Of a stretch of DNA of 64,000 bases, positions 18,057-27,458 are shown one piece after another (positions within the stretch are counted from its first letter, which is position 1; every line of letters begins with the position of its first letter). Where the stretch lies: assembly GCF_001273755.1 (NCBI RefSeq), contig NZ_LGYA01000001.1, forward strand, positions 928,683-992,682, read 5' to 3'. The notes beneath the pieces were generated by a model. The model was not told where the DNA came from. It made no database searches and saw only the letters and a program-made list of their open reading frames with translations. Made by a program: the position numbers and the translations under genes. Source of the stretch: Peribacillus butanolivorans. GTDB lineage: Bacteria > Bacillota > Bacilli > Bacillales > DSM-1321.

Positions 18057-19012
18057 GTTCACTAACGGCACCGACACAAGCGAAGATTTTAAACGGGAAG
18101 GATTTTTTGACCATGAAGGAGTCTACACCCACGGCCATTGCAGATCTGTTAAAGCTAGCGCAGACCATTAAAGCCAAATTACAAGCGGGCGAGGAATATA
18201 CGCCTTTAAAAGGGAAAACGCTGGGGATGATTTTTGAAAAATCCTCCACCCGTACCCGCGTGTCTTTTGAAGTGGGCATGATGCAGCTTGGCGGGCACGC
18301 TTTGTTCTTAAGTGGTAATGATTTGCAAATCGGACGTGGAGAATCTATTTCCGATACGGCCAAAGTCCTTTCCGAATATATTGATGGCATCATGATTCGT
18401 ACCTTCGAGCATGAAAAAATTATGGAATTGTCTGAAAATGCTTCTATTCCAGTCATCAATGGGCTAACAGATCTTGCCCATCCTTGCCAGGTGATGGCGG
18501 ATTTCTTGACAATTATAGAGTTAAAAGGACAATTAAAAGGCTTGAAAATGAGCTACATCGGTGATGGTAACAATGTGGCACAATCATTGATGGTTGGCTG
18601 TGCAAAAATGGGTATGGATTTTTCTATTGGATGCCCAGATAACTATAAACCTGATGTAGATGTTGTCGCCTATGCTCAAAAAGTGGCAAAGGAAAATGGA
18701 TGTGAAATTGTTGTGACGAATTCAGCAGTTGAAGCTATTAAGGATGCAGATATCGTCTATTCTGATGTATGGACCTCTATGGGGCAGGAAATCGAAAATA
18801 GTATCCGTTTAGAGGCGTTTAAGGATTATCAAATCAATAGTGAACTTGTAAAGTATGCAAAGGATAATTATATATTTATGCATTGCTTGCCTGCACACAG
18901 AGAAGAAGAGGTAACCGCTGAAGTCATCGATGGACCGAATTCCGTCGTTTTCCACCAAGCTGGAAATCGTCTTCATGCTCAAAAGGCGGTTCTTGTGGAT
19001 TTAATGTCTTAA
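18053..19012 (+). CDS. argF: Ornithine carbamoyltransferase ArgF
   Basis: ArgF joins carbamoyl phosphate and ornithine to citrulline. SSTRTRVSFE binds carbamoyl phosphate; HPCQVMADF and the late HCLPAHR are diagnostic of ornithine transcarbamylases. Start at 18053 follows AAAGGAGTG and overlaps carB. The protein has 319 residues. It ends the operon at a strong terminator; argG and argH are not in the window, so citrulline conversion to arginine is encoded elsewhere. Confidence 0.95.
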   Translation: MSSLTAPTQAKILNGKDFLTMKESTPTAIADLLKLAQTIKAKLQAGEEYTPLKGKTLGMIFEKSSTRTRVSFEVGMMQLGGHALFLSGNDLQIGRGESISDTAKVLSEYIDGIMIRTFEHEKIMELSENASIPVINGLTDLAHPCQVMADFLTIIELKGQLKGLKMSYIGDGNNVAQSLMVGCAKMGMDFSIGCPDNYKPDVDVVAYAQKVAKENGCEIVVTNSAVEAIKDADIVYSDVWTSMGQEIENSIRLEAFKDYQINSELVKYAKDNYIFMHCLPAHREEEVTAEVIDGPNSVVFHQAGNRLHAQKAVLVDLMS

Positions 19013-19050
19013 AAAAAAGCGTCTACTCTAAAGAGCAGACGCTTTTTTTT
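19011..19050. terminator. Terminator after argF
   Basis: The stem AGCGTCT-CTCT / AGAG-AGACGCT has long A and T runs either side. Confidence 0.92.
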
Positions 19051-19165
19051 TATCAATACGATTTATTTCCCATGGACTAATTTCCTTTTTGCCCTGAATT
19101 TTTCAGACATGAAAGAAGTGAACCCGGTAATAATAAAATGGAAAGCATGTAAAGGGGTGAAATCT

Positions 19166-19345
19166 ATGGGGCAAAATCGTCAATTTAAGCCAGGTCAGAA
19201 GGCACCTAATAATGGGGCTTACGTAGAAATCGGTGAAACGGGTAGCACGGTATTAAATCCGAAAAAGGTAAAGCTAGAAGCAGGAGATACTTTTCCTGAA
19301 ACTTCAAATCATAACAGGATATGGACCTATCAGCGAAAGCCATAA
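19166..19345 (+). CDS. yjzC: YjzC family protein
   Basis: The 59-residue protein MGQNRQFKPGQKAPNNGAYV matches the YjzC family, a small conserved Bacillaceae protein of unknown function. ATG at 19166 follows AAAGGGGTG. It lies directly after argF, where B. subtilis yjzC lies. It has no transmembrane segment or cysteine. A terminator shared with the convergent IclR gene follows. Confidence 0.88.
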   Translation: MGQNRQFKPGQKAPNNGAYVEIGETGSTVLNPKKVKLEAGDTFPETSNHNRIWTYQRKP

Positions 19346-19351
19346 TAAAAT

Positions 19352-19397
19352 AAAAAGCAGGAAAAGGGACAATTCACTTCCTTTTCCTGCTTTTTTT
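19352..19397. terminator. Bidirectional terminator
   Basis: AAAAAGCAGGAAAAGG pairs with CCTTTTCCTGCTTTTT across a 12-base loop. It serves yjzC and the convergent IclR gene. Confidence 0.9.
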
Positions 19398-19414
19398 ATG
19401 GGAAATAACCTATC

Positions 19415-20173
19415 CTATTCTTCAGAATAACCGAAAATATTCGAGATTTCTAAAAAACTCTTTCTTAAATATTGGCTTAAGGGATCTTCATAATGATCCG
19501 GTATACTTTCAGTGAAGCCAACAGCAGTAATCGCTCCCAATAATTCTGCATTATAATTAAAAATCGGAATGGACATGGAAGAAACAGAAGGTACTAAAGG
19601 CTCTTTTGCAAAAGCAATTTTGTATTTCTGTATCGCTTGATATTCCTTAGTTCCTCTAAGGAAGGCCGCGGAAACATTATTATCTTTTTCTATCCAGTCT
19701 GCCGTTATGGAAGAATCCTGGAATACAGTGAATACTTTGCCGGAAGAAGAAGATGGGGGAAGGCGCGTGCCTAGCTGGGCCCCAATATTTAAGTTTTGAT
19801 TGGAATTCCATATCTTTGCTGTGATTGGTCCATCGTATGTCCAAACGGAAAATAACACTGTGCAGGAGGTATGATGGCTGATTTCCTGTAAATAAGGAGT
19901 AATTCGGCTTGTGACGTCCTCATTCCCTATAGCTGCCATACCATATTGAATTAGTTTGCTCCCGAGGGAATACATACCAGTTGTCTTATCGCGATATAGT
20001 AACTCGAGTTGGGTCAAAGTATTTAAATACTTATAAAGGTTACTTTTAGTTATTTCTGTAGATTCTTGAATATCAGAGAATCTTAAAGGATTTCTTTGTG
20101 AAGCGAGTAAATCAATAATGCTCATCCCGATTTGCAAGGATTGAATGGTTGAACCAGATTTTACGATTTCCAT
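19415..20173 (-). CDS. IclR family transcriptional regulator
   Basis: The 252-residue protein has an N-terminal winged helix (SLQIGMSIIDLLASQRNPL, ITKSNLYKYLNTL) and a C-terminal effector domain ending in GAITAVGFTESI. IclR proteins often control aromatic catabolism. It is divergent from the gentisate cluster across a 455-bp region, so control of that cluster, with 3-hydroxybenzoate or gentisate as effector, is a reasonable inference. GGGAGAT precedes the ATG. Confidence 0.88.
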   Translation of the reverse strand: MEIVKSGSTIQSLQIGMSIIDLLASQRNPLRFSDIQESTEITKSNLYKYLNTLTQLELLYRDKTTGMYSLGSKLIQYGMAAIGNEDVTSRITPYLQEISHHTSCTVLFSVWTYDGPITAKIWNSNQNLNIGAQLGTRLPPSSSSGKVFTVFQDSSITADWIEKDNNVSAAFLRGTKEYQAIQKYKIAFAKEPLVPSVSSMSIPIFNYNAELLGAITAVGFTESIPDHYEDPLSQYLRKSFLEISNIFGYSEE

Positions 20174-20403
20174 ATGACAATCTCCCTAATCTGTTTTAAT
20201 TTAGGTCTAGTATATCAGAGTATGTAAAGTTTAAATGAAAATAAATAAAAAGTATGCTCCATAACGTCCGCATAAACACATCTGTTAAATATACTTCTAG
20301 TTTTCGATAAGTCTAGTCATATTTGTATTTGTTAAATTTGCTACTAAAAGCTTCATAATGATGTTGATAATATCATTTTCATAAAAATTTTTGCAATACT
20401 TCC

Positions 20404-20433
20404 TTGACAATTTTCCGAAAATTAAGTTATCAT
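20404..20433 (+). promoter_or_regulatory. Promoter of gentisate cluster with internal palindrome
   Basis: TTGACA (20404-20409) and TATCAT (20428-20433) are 18 bases apart. The spacer holds ATTTTCCGAAAAT (20410-20422), a perfect 13-bp palindrome with a central C, placed where a repressor would act. It is a candidate IclR-family operator. The remaining bases from 20174 to 20403 are AT-rich with no gene seen. Confidence 0.55.
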
Positions 20434-20478
20434 GTATATAAATAGTGAACTAAGTTATCTATAAGTGAAAAAATAAAA

Positions 20479-20576
20479 ATTGATGCGAGGTATAGTTACC
20501 ATTTGTCCTCTAGTTTGTAAAAGGACATTCTTTTTATAAACAATGCCTTGTTTCAAACAAAGATAGGTGCATCAAT
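20479..20576 (+). other. Possible structured 5' leader of gentisate mRNA
   Basis: ATTGATGC (20479-20486) is complementary to GCATCAAT (20569-20576). The enclosed 82 bases can form three hairpins: GGTA/TACC (20489-20500), TGTCCT/AGGACA (20504-20527) and TTGTTT/AAACAA (20548-20560). A closed multibranch fold upstream of an operon is riboswitch-like, but I recognise no known class. Confidence 0.35.
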
Positions 20577-20628
20577 AAAACTAAAAGACAGCTTTTAAAA
20601 AATAATGATAAATAAAGGAGAATGAAAA

Positions 20629-21576
20629 ATGAAATTAGTAACTTTTAGCCGTGAAGGATTTACACGTATTGGCGCAATTTATCCAAATAAAGAGATTGTA
20701 GACCTAAACTATGCTTATCAAGCACTTCTTGAAAGTGAAGGGAAACTTCGCAGTGAACAAATCGCTGAAGCTTATGTACCTTCAACTATGGAAGCATTTC
20801 TACAGGGTGGGAATGAAAGCCTTTCCATCGCAAGAAAAGCTGCGGATTATGCATTGAATAATCGCGATTCATTCAAACGTACTCTGGTACATGCTGTTGA
20901 AAACGTAAAACTTGAGGCACCTGTCCAAAAGCCAGGGAAAATTATTTGCGTAGGACATAACTACCGTGAACACATTGCAGAAATGGGTCGCGAACTGCCT
21001 CCATTCCCGGTCGTGTTTGCCAAATTCGCTAATACAGTAATTGGACCTCAAGATGATATTCCGTTTTTCCCCATTTCAGAACAACTAGATTATGAAGCAG
21101 AATTTGCTTTTGTAGTGGGCCAACGGGCACGCAATGTTTCTCAAGATGATGCACTTGATTATGTAGCAGGTTATACAATTGCGAATGACGTCACGTATCG
21201 TGATATTCAACGCCGTACACTTGAATGGCTTCAAGGGAAAACAGTCGAAGGCAGTGCACCAATGGGACCTTGGCTAGTTACATCAGATGAGTTATCTGAT
21301 CCTTCTGGATTAAATGTCCGCTTAACTGTAAATGGTGAAGAACGCCAAAAAACGAATACATCTAACTTCGTATTCGATGTGAAATATTTAGTTGAATTTT
21401 TATCGAACTTAATGACTCTTGAACCAGGTGACATCGTCCTAACTGGAACGCCGGGTGGAGTAGGAGTAGCCCGCGATCCACAAGTGTTCTTAAAAGATGG
21501 TGACGTTGTCAAAATCGAAATCGACAAAATCGGTTATCTCGAAAACCGTGTGAAACGTGCTGGGGAGGGAAAATAA
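20629..21576 (+). CDS. Fumarylacetoacetate hydrolase family protein, probable fumarylpyruvate hydrolase
   Basis: The 315-residue FAH-family enzyme has CVGHNYREHI and the metal site DYEAEFAFVVG (Glu156, Glu158) with Asp187, and GTPGGVG near the C terminus. In the gentisate route this family hydrolyses fumarylpyruvate (or maleylpyruvate) to pyruvate and fumarate. The neighbouring gentisate dioxygenase makes that assignment likely. The domain alone would also fit other acylpyruvases. Good AAAGGAG site. First gene of the cluster; the next gene starts 3 bases after its stop. Confidence 0.88.
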   Translation: MKLVTFSREGFTRIGAIYPNKEIVDLNYAYQALLESEGKLRSEQIAEAYVPSTMEAFLQGGNESLSIARKAADYALNNRDSFKRTLVHAVENVKLEAPVQKPGKIICVGHNYREHIAEMGRELPPFPVVFAKFANTVIGPQDDIPFFPISEQLDYEAEFAFVVGQRARNVSQDDALDYVAGYTIANDVTYRDIQRRTLEWLQGKTVEGSAPMGPWLVTSDELSDPSGLNVRLTVNGEERQKTNTSNFVFDVKYLVEFLSNLMTLEPGDIVLTGTPGGVGVARDPQVFLKDGDVVKIEIDKIGYLENRVKRAGEGK

Positions 21577-21578
21577 GA

Positions 21579-22070
21579 ATGGCTTATCAGTCAATCGGTA
21601 CATCGATCAAATCGTTTCAACAATCAATCGATCACATTCTTGAGACAACAGCTAACCTTTCAGAGAAAACAATCCGTTGCAACCCGACAGAGGAAGAGTG
21701 GTCAATCATGCAGATCCTTTCTCATATAGCGGAAGCCATTCCTTACTGGCTAGGTGAAGTGGAAACGGTAGTAGCCACTCCGGGCTCAAAATGGGGACGT
21801 GGATTGCAAGATCCAGCTCGACTAGCAGCGGTTACTGATACGGAAAAACTATCAGTTGATGAAGTTTTAAAACAAGTGGATGAACTGAAATATAAAGTTG
21901 AGAGTGGCCTCGGGAAATTAGATGAAGAAACACTATCTAAAGAATCACCGCACCGGAACTTTGCCAAATTCGGTAACAAACCTGTTTCTTATATCGTAGA
22001 TCATTTCATCGATGACCATGTTTCAGGGCACTATGACCAAATTAAGCGAAATCTTTCTAAAATTAAGTGA
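21579..22070 (+). CDS. DinB-fold protein, candidate thiol-dependent maleylpyruvate isomerase
   Basis: The 163-residue four-helix protein has a DinB/MDMPI-type metal triad: His49 in ILSHIAE and His147-x3-His151 in DDHVSGHYDQ. Mycothiol-dependent maleylpyruvate isomerase of Corynebacterium belongs to this superfamily. The gene lies between fumarylpyruvate hydrolase and gentisate dioxygenase, exactly where an isomerase is needed, and no glutathione-type isomerase is present. Bacilli make bacillithiol, so bacillithiol dependence is the natural inference. DinB proteins have many roles, so the function is not proven. Confidence 0.75.
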   Translation: MAYQSIGTSIKSFQQSIDHILETTANLSEKTIRCNPTEEEWSIMQILSHIAEAIPYWLGEVETVVATPGSKWGRGLQDPARLAAVTDTEKLSVDEVLKQVDELKYKVESGLGKLDEETLSKESPHRNFAKFGNKPVSYIVDHFIDDHVSGHYDQIKRNLSKIK

Positions 22071-22101
22071 TAAAAAATGAAAAAAGAAAGTAGGGAGTAA
22101 T

Positions 22102-23214
22102 GTGGCTGAAAAATCAGATTACATGAACAGTTCAATTGTAAAAGATTTTACAAGGGATATTCAGCAGTACAATCTTGGACCCCTATGGGAAGCTATTCCG
22201 GCTCTAATGGATCATGAACCTAAACCACATGCCCATGCTTATTTGTGGAAAGAAGAGCTTCTGACAAAAAAGTTGATGGAGGCAGCTGAAATCTTCACAC
22301 CTGATCGCGGCGGTGAGCGCAGAGCCATTTATTTTCAAAACCCTGGCCTAACTTACCGCCAGCCTTGGGGCTGGGCTTCAACAACCCAAACGCTTTATGC
22401 AGCGGTTCAACTATTGTTGCCAGGTGAAGTAGCTCCTTCTCATCGTCACTCTCAAAGTGCTCTTCGGTTTATTACGAATGGTGAAGGTGCCTACACAATT
22501 GTTCAAGGAGAAAGAATCTTCATGGAAGAAGGAGATTTCTTGATCACACCTAAAAATCTTTGGCATGGACATGGTCATGTTGGAGATAAACCGATGATTT
22601 GGATGGACGCTCTTGATATCCCTACTATCTATTCTATTGGCGGTACTTTCTTTGAACCATATCCAGACCGTATTGAAACGCCGAAACGTCCGGATAATTT
22701 TTCGGAACTTCGTTATCAAGGAGGAATGGTTCGTCCGGTATCCGATCGTTATTCACAAGTAGCTCCGCTTGCAAACTACAAGTGGAAAGGCACGAAAGCA
22801 GCGATTGAAGGGTTAATGAACTTTGAACCAGATCCATATGAAGGCTTTGCCGTTGAATATATCAACCCATCTAATGGACAAACGGCTAATCCGACGATGG
22901 GAGCTTGGATGCAGAAGCTTTCAAGAGGTTTCCATTCTAAAGCACATCGCCATACTCATTCAACAATCTATCAGGTGCACGAGGGTTCCGGCTATACGGT
23001 TATTAACGGAGTACGGTTTGATTGGTCTAAGGGTGACTACTTTGTAGTTCCAAACTGGGCTTGGCATGAGCACGTTGCAGAAGTGGATTCTTACTTATTC
23101 TCGGTAAACGATCTTCCAATTATGGAGCGATTTGATTTAGAACAACAGCAGGTACTTGATATAAACAATGGTTTCCAAAAAGTTGAAAGTGAATTTAAGG
23201 CTGTATTAGTATAA
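22102..23214 (+). CDS. Gentisate 1,2-dioxygenase
   Basis: The 370-residue bicupin enzyme opens the gentisate ring to maleylpyruvate. The first cupin carries the iron ligands in PSHRHSQSALRF (His114, His116) and WHGHGH (His155/157). The second has HRHTHSTIYQVHEGSG, which is degraded as a metal site in many relatives. The start is GTG, with AGGGAG at good spacing. It follows the DinB-fold gene by 31 bases. An inverted repeat after the stop separates it from the hydroxylase gene. Confidence 0.93.
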   Translation: MAEKSDYMNSSIVKDFTRDIQQYNLGPLWEAIPALMDHEPKPHAHAYLWKEELLTKKLMEAAEIFTPDRGGERRAIYFQNPGLTYRQPWGWASTTQTLYAAVQLLLPGEVAPSHRHSQSALRFITNGEGAYTIVQGERIFMEEGDFLITPKNLWHGHGHVGDKPMIWMDALDIPTIYSIGGTFFEPYPDRIETPKRPDNFSELRYQGGMVRPVSDRYSQVAPLANYKWKGTKAAIEGLMNFEPDPYEGFAVEYINPSNGQTANPTMGAWMQKLSRGFHSKAHRHTHSTIYQVHEGSGYTVINGVRFDWSKGDYFVVPNWAWHEHVAEVDSYLFSVNDLPIMERFDLEQQQVLDINNGFQKVESEFKAVLV

Positions 23215-23220
23215 AAAAAA

Positions 23221-23243
23221 TCAGGTTGGAGCTTCCAGCCTGA
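23221..23243 (+). terminator. Hairpin between gentisate dioxygenase and hydroxylase genes
   Basis: TCAGG-TGGA pairs with TCCA-CCTGA in a tight hairpin. No T-run follows on the plus strand, so it is more likely a processing or partial-termination site than a full terminator. Confidence 0.4.
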
Positions 23244-23345
23244 TAGTCATTGATATTATGAGAATGCAGCTTGAATGAAAACGCTTACTATGTTAATGGT
23301 CTACAACTGGGCTTATGACAACTTATTTTTAGGGGGAATTGAATA

Positions 23346-24545
23346 ATGAACACAGAAAAAAAACCATTCATTGTGATCGGTGGAGGAATAGGCGGGTTGG
23401 CAACGGCTCTAGGAATTGCAGAAACAAAACAGTATGTAAAAGTCTTGGAGCAAGCTCCTGAATTTGGTGAAATTGGAGCTGGAATTCAGCTTGCTGCGAA
23501 TGCAACAAATGTTTTACAACGTTTAGGCGTTATGGATAAAATCAACGAAATTGCAGTTTTTCCAAAAAGATTAGTTTTGATGGATGCTTTTTCAGGCAAA
23601 GAGCTTTCCGCTTTAGATTTAGGTGACGTATATAAAGAAAGATATGGAGCACCGTATGTTGTGTTACATCGCTCTGATTTGCATAGAGTGCTAGCTGAAG
23701 CGTGTGAAAGTAGCCCTTATATCGAACTTGTAACGAACCAAACAATTATCGAAACGGTAGAAAATGAAGGTCAAGTTACAGTTACTTCTGCAAAGGGAGA
23801 TCAACATATAGGAACGGCCGTTATTGGTGCGGATGGTTTATGGTCTAATGCCCGTAAATTATTTGTGGAGGATCAACCAGTATGTTCTCAATATGTTGCA
23901 TACAGAGGTGCTCTTCCAATGGAAGAGGTAACGAGTCACGGAGATTTAGATGATGTATATATGTGGATTGGACCGAATCTTCATCTTGTTCAATATCCGG
24001 TTAGAAGAGGAGAGCTTTACAATCAGGTAGTTGTTTTCAAAAGTTCTCAATACACCGAAGAAAATGAAAAAACAGATCAATGGGGTACCCCGGAAGAAAT
24101 GGACCGTGTCTTTGCAGGAACTTGTGAGCCTGTTCAAAATGCGATTTCATTCATTCAGCGTCAACGTCGCTGGCCGATGTACGACCGTTTGCCAATTAAT
24201 AACTGGACAAAAGGCAGGATCACACTTACGGGAGATGCTGCACATCCAATGCTTCAATACTTGGCACAAGGAGCTTGCCAAGCTTTAGAAGATGCGGCTT
24301 ATTTGACTGATATGCTTCATAAGAATGGGAATAATGTGGAGCAGGCATTTTTGGAATATCAAGAAGAACGCATTCCACGTACAGCGAATGTTCAAACAAG
24401 TGCAAGAATGTGGGGAGAAATTATCCACAATACTACCGATGCGGGGATACTGCTTCGTGATACGATTCTATTAAATCGCACGGATAAGGATTTTAAATTT
24501 GTTGATGATTTCCACGGTTACAACAAAGCGTTTGTAAAAGCATAA
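23346..24545 (+). CDS. FAD-dependent monooxygenase, probable 3-hydroxybenzoate 6-hydroxylase
   Basis: The 399-residue class A flavoprotein monooxygenase has GGGIGG (residues 12-17) for FAD, a DG motif in IGADGLWSNAR and the GD motif in GDAAHPMLQYLAQGA. It belongs to the salicylate/3-hydroxybenzoate hydroxylase group. With gentisate dioxygenase next door, 3-hydroxybenzoate 6-hydroxylation to gentisate is the best assignment; salicylate 5-hydroxylation is an alternative. It completes the pathway with the three upstream genes. No aromatic-acid transporter is seen here. Confidence 0.85.
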   Translation: MNTEKKPFIVIGGGIGGLATALGIAETKQYVKVLEQAPEFGEIGAGIQLAANATNVLQRLGVMDKINEIAVFPKRLVLMDAFSGKELSALDLGDVYKERYGAPYVVLHRSDLHRVLAEACESSPYIELVTNQTIIETVENEGQVTVTSAKGDQHIGTAVIGADGLWSNARKLFVEDQPVCSQYVAYRGALPMEEVTSHGDLDDVYMWIGPNLHLVQYPVRRGELYNQVVVFKSSQYTEENEKTDQWGTPEEMDRVFAGTCEPVQNAISFIQRQRRWPMYDRLPINNWTKGRITLTGDAAHPMLQYLAQGACQALEDAAYLTDMLHKNGNNVEQAFLEYQEERIPRTANVQTSARMWGEIIHNTTDAGILLRDTILLNRTDKDFKFVDDFHGYNKAFVKA

Positions 24546-24614
24546 TAACCTGCATTTGCTTCATTCATCCAAAAGTTTTGGTTAGCATATTTTTTAAATC
24601 AATATTAGATTCTT

Positions 24615-24644
24615 GCCTTTCTTCCTTATGAAGAGAGGCTTTTA
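24615..24644 (+). terminator. Terminator of gentisate cluster
   Basis: GCCT-TCTTC pairs with GAAGA-AGGC across a 5-base loop, followed by TTTT. Confidence 0.7.
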
Positions 24645-24686
24645 CTATTTATCCCTTAATAACCTTTGTATTTTTTATAACATTTC

Positions 24687-24742
24687 TTTACAAGGGAAAA
24701 ATAAAAAGTATAATGAAACCATAAAGGTCAAAAATGGTCAAA
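24687..24742 (+). promoter_or_regulatory. clpB promoter and CtsR operator
   Basis: TTTACA (24687-24692) and TATAAT (24709-24714) form a SigA promoter with a 16-base spacer. The direct repeat GGTCAAA-AAT-GGTCAAA at 24726-24742 matches the CtsR heptad repeat (RGTCAAANANRGTCAAA) exactly in the heptads and spacing, and lies just past the transcription start. It predicts heat-inducible repression by CtsR. Confidence 0.85.
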
Positions 24743-24788
24743 CGTTGTAAGAGTTCGTTCATGGAATTGATGAATGGGAGGTTTTAAG

Positions 24789-27377
24789 ATGGATATTAAT
24801 AAAATGACAGAGAGAACCCAACAGGCGTTTATTGGCGGGCAGGAACTAGCCAAGGATAGGGGAAATCCGGAACTGACGGAGCTTCATTTATTAAAAACCT
24901 TAATGGAACAGGACGAGAGTTTATTAATTAGAATTTTATCTGATTCCGATAAAACGGTCAGTCGTTTTGAAATAGAGCTAAATAAGGAACTTAATAAATT
25001 GCCGGTAGTGAGCGGCAGTGTTGCTCAGGTGTATATGTCAGCTTCCCTACAACAGTTATTGACGGTTGCAGAAAAAGAAATGCAAGTGTGGGAGGACGAA
25101 TATTTATCCGTCGAACACATCCTGCTGGCGTTGTTAAAGGAAAAAAAACCGAATATAAACAGGCTGTTTTCAACTTGTGGAATAGATTACGATAAAGCAA
25201 AACAAGTTATACACGATATAAGGGGGAATCAACGAGTGACTAGTCAAAATCCAGAAAGCACATATGAAGTCCTAAAAAAATACGGCAGAGATCTCGTTGC
25301 TGAAGTTAAATCGGGGAAGGTTGATCCTGTCATCGGGCGTGATACGGAAATTCGCAATGTCATCCGGATTCTATCACGAAAGACGAAAAATAATCCAGTA
25401 TTGATTGGGGAACCTGGGGTAGGTAAAACAGCGATTGTCGAAGGATTGGCGCAAAGGATTGTCAGGAAGGATGTCCCGGAAGGACTAAAAGACAAAACAG
25501 TTTTTTCACTTGATATGAGTGCTCTAGTTGCCGGGGCCAAATTCCGTGGTGAATTTGAGGAACGTTTAAAAGCTGTACTGAATGAAATTAAAAAGAGTGA
25601 TGGTAAAATTCTTTTATTCATTGACGAATTGCATACAATTGTAGGAGCAGGCAGAACGGATGGTGCACTTGATGCAGGGAATATGTTAAAGCCGATGCTT
25701 GCTCGTGGTGAGTTGCACTGTATCGGTGCAACAACCCTGGATGAATATCGCCAGTATATTGAAAAGGATCCCGCTCTAGAACGCCGTTTCCAGCAAGTTC
25801 TCGTTCCCGAGCCAGATGTGGAAGATACTATTTCAATATTGCGCGGATTAAAGGAACGGTTTGAAATTCACCATGGCGTCAGGATACATGATCGGGCGAT
25901 TGTTGCTGCCTCTGTCCTTTCCAACCGTTATATAACGGAGCGATTTTTACCAGATAAAGCGATTGACCTAGTGGATGAAGCTTGTGCGATGATCAGAATG
26001 GAAATTGATTCAATGCCTTCAGAGCTAGATGAAATCACAAGAAAGGTTATGCAGCTTGAAATTGAAGAAGCGGCCTTGAAGAATGAAGAGGATCCTCAAA
26101 GTAAAGCAAGGCTAGGTGTACTCCAAAAAGAACTTTCAGAACTTAAGGATCAAGCGAATAGCATGAAAGCAAAGTGGCAAATGGAGAAATCTGCGCTTCA
26201 AAAAGTACAGGACCAACGTGAAGAGCTCGAGAAGCTTCGTCATGAACTGGAACAGGCAGAGAATGACTATGACCTCAACAGGGCTGCTGAACTACGGCAC
26301 GGACGGATTCCACAGCTTCAAAAAGAATTGGATGCTATGGAAGATGAATTGGAAAAGGAAAAGCAGGATTCACGATTGCTTCGCCAAGAAGTGACGGAAG
26401 AGGAAATCGCATCGATTGTTGCGAGGTGGACGGGTATTCCGGTAAGCAAGCTGGTGGAAAGCGAAAGAGAGAAGCTGCTTCGCCTTTCGGAAATTCTTCA
26501 CGAACGCGTAATAGGCCAAGGAGAAGCGGTGGAACTTGTATCTGATGCTGTTTTACGGGCAAGGGCAGGAATTAAGGATCCAAACAGACCGATTGGTTCG
26601 TTTATTTTCTTGGGACCGACCGGAGTGGGTAAAACTGAACTGGTCAAAGCGTTGGCAGAAACGTTATTCGATAGTGATGAACATATGATTCGAATCGATA
26701 TGTCGGAATACATGGAGAAACATTCCGTTTCCCGACTAGTCGGTGCGCCTCCTGGATATGTTGGTTTTGAGGAGGGCGGACAACTAACCGAAGCTATTAG
26801 AAGAAACCCATACTCCGTCGTGCTACTAGACGAAATTGAAAAGGCACATCCGGAGGTCTTCAATATTTTGCTGCAAATGTTGGATGACGGACGTATAACA
26901 GACTCCCAAGGTAGAACCATCAACTGTAAAAATACGGTTATTATCATGACATCCAATATTGGCTCCCATTTCTTGTTGCAGTCCAACCGTAGCGATGGAG
27001 CCATTGAAGAAGAAATAAAGGATCAAGTGTTCAAAGAATTAAGAGGACATTTCCGCCCTGAATTTTTGAATCGAGTAGATGACATTGTGTTATTCAAGCC
27101 GCTTACTCAACATGAAATCGTTGAAATTGTAGAGAAAATGGTTCAGCAATTACAAGTGCGGTTATCTGAACAAAATATAAACCTCCACGTCACCGAAGCG
27201 GCTAAAGAATTCATTGCCGAACAAGGGTATGATCCAGTATATGGGGCAAGACCGCTTAAGCGATTTATTCAAAAGCATTTGGAAACAAAAATCGCTCGCC
27301 GAATTATAGCGGGGACAGTTGAAAACGAAGAAGGAATAACGATTGATTATGTTCATAACGAATTAGTACTAATTTAA
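24789..27377 (+). CDS. clpB: ATP-dependent disaggregase ClpB
   Basis: The 862-residue AAA+ chaperone resolubilises aggregated protein with DnaK. It has an N-terminal Clp repeat domain (1-145), NBD1 with GEPGVGKT near 207, a long coiled-coil middle domain (about 400-520, rich in Glu/Lys/Leu) and NBD2 with GPTGVGKT near 607. The long middle domain separates it from ClpC and ClpE; no ClpP-binding loop was noticed. B. subtilis itself lacks clpB, so its presence in this syntenic block is a difference. ATG at 24789 follows GGGAGG. Confidence 0.93.
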   Translation: MDINKMTERTQQAFIGGQELAKDRGNPELTELHLLKTLMEQDESLLIRILSDSDKTVSRFEIELNKELNKLPVVSGSVAQVYMSASLQQLLTVAEKEMQVWEDEYLSVEHILLALLKEKKPNINRLFSTCGIDYDKAKQVIHDIRGNQRVTSQNPESTYEVLKKYGRDLVAEVKSGKVDPVIGRDTEIRNVIRILSRKTKNNPVLIGEPGVGKTAIVEGLAQRIVRKDVPEGLKDKTVFSLDMSALVAGAKFRGEFEERLKAVLNEIKKSDGKILLFIDELHTIVGAGRTDGALDAGNMLKPMLARGELHCIGATTLDEYRQYIEKDPALERRFQQVLVPEPDVEDTISILRGLKERFEIHHGVRIHDRAIVAASVLSNRYITERFLPDKAIDLVDEACAMIRMEIDSMPSELDEITRKVMQLEIEEAALKNEEDPQSKARLGVLQKELSELKDQANSMKAKWQMEKSALQKVQDQREELEKLRHELEQAENDYDLNRAAELRHGRIPQLQKELDAMEDELEKEKQDSRLLRQEVTEEEIASIVARWTGIPVSKLVESEREKLLRLSEILHERVIGQGEAVELVSDAVLRARAGIKDPNRPIGSFIFLGPTGVGKTELVKALAETLFDSDEHMIRIDMSEYMEKHSVSRLVGAPPGYVGFEEGGQLTEAIRRNPYSVVLLDEIEKAHPEVFNILLQMLDDGRITDSQGRTINCKNTVIIMTSNIGSHFLLQSNRSDGAIEEEIKDQVFKELRGHFRPEFLNRVDDIVLFKPLTQHEIVEIVEKMVQQLQVRLSEQNINLHVTEAAKEFIAEQGYDPVYGARPLKRFIQKHLETKIARRIIAGTVENEEGITIDYVHNELVLI

Positions 27378-27421
27378 AGTTTATGAAATGTAGTTTAATC
27401 AAAAGCAAAGAACGGTATAAC

Positions 27422-27455
27422 AAAAAGGACATCCCCAAAGGATGTCCTCTTTTGC
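27422..27455. terminator. Bidirectional terminator after clpB
   Basis: GGACATCC (27427-27434) and GGATGTCC (27440-27447) pair across CCAAA, with A-run before and CTCTTTT after. It is shared with the convergent yjzD. Confidence 0.88.
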
Positions 27456-27458
27456 TTC

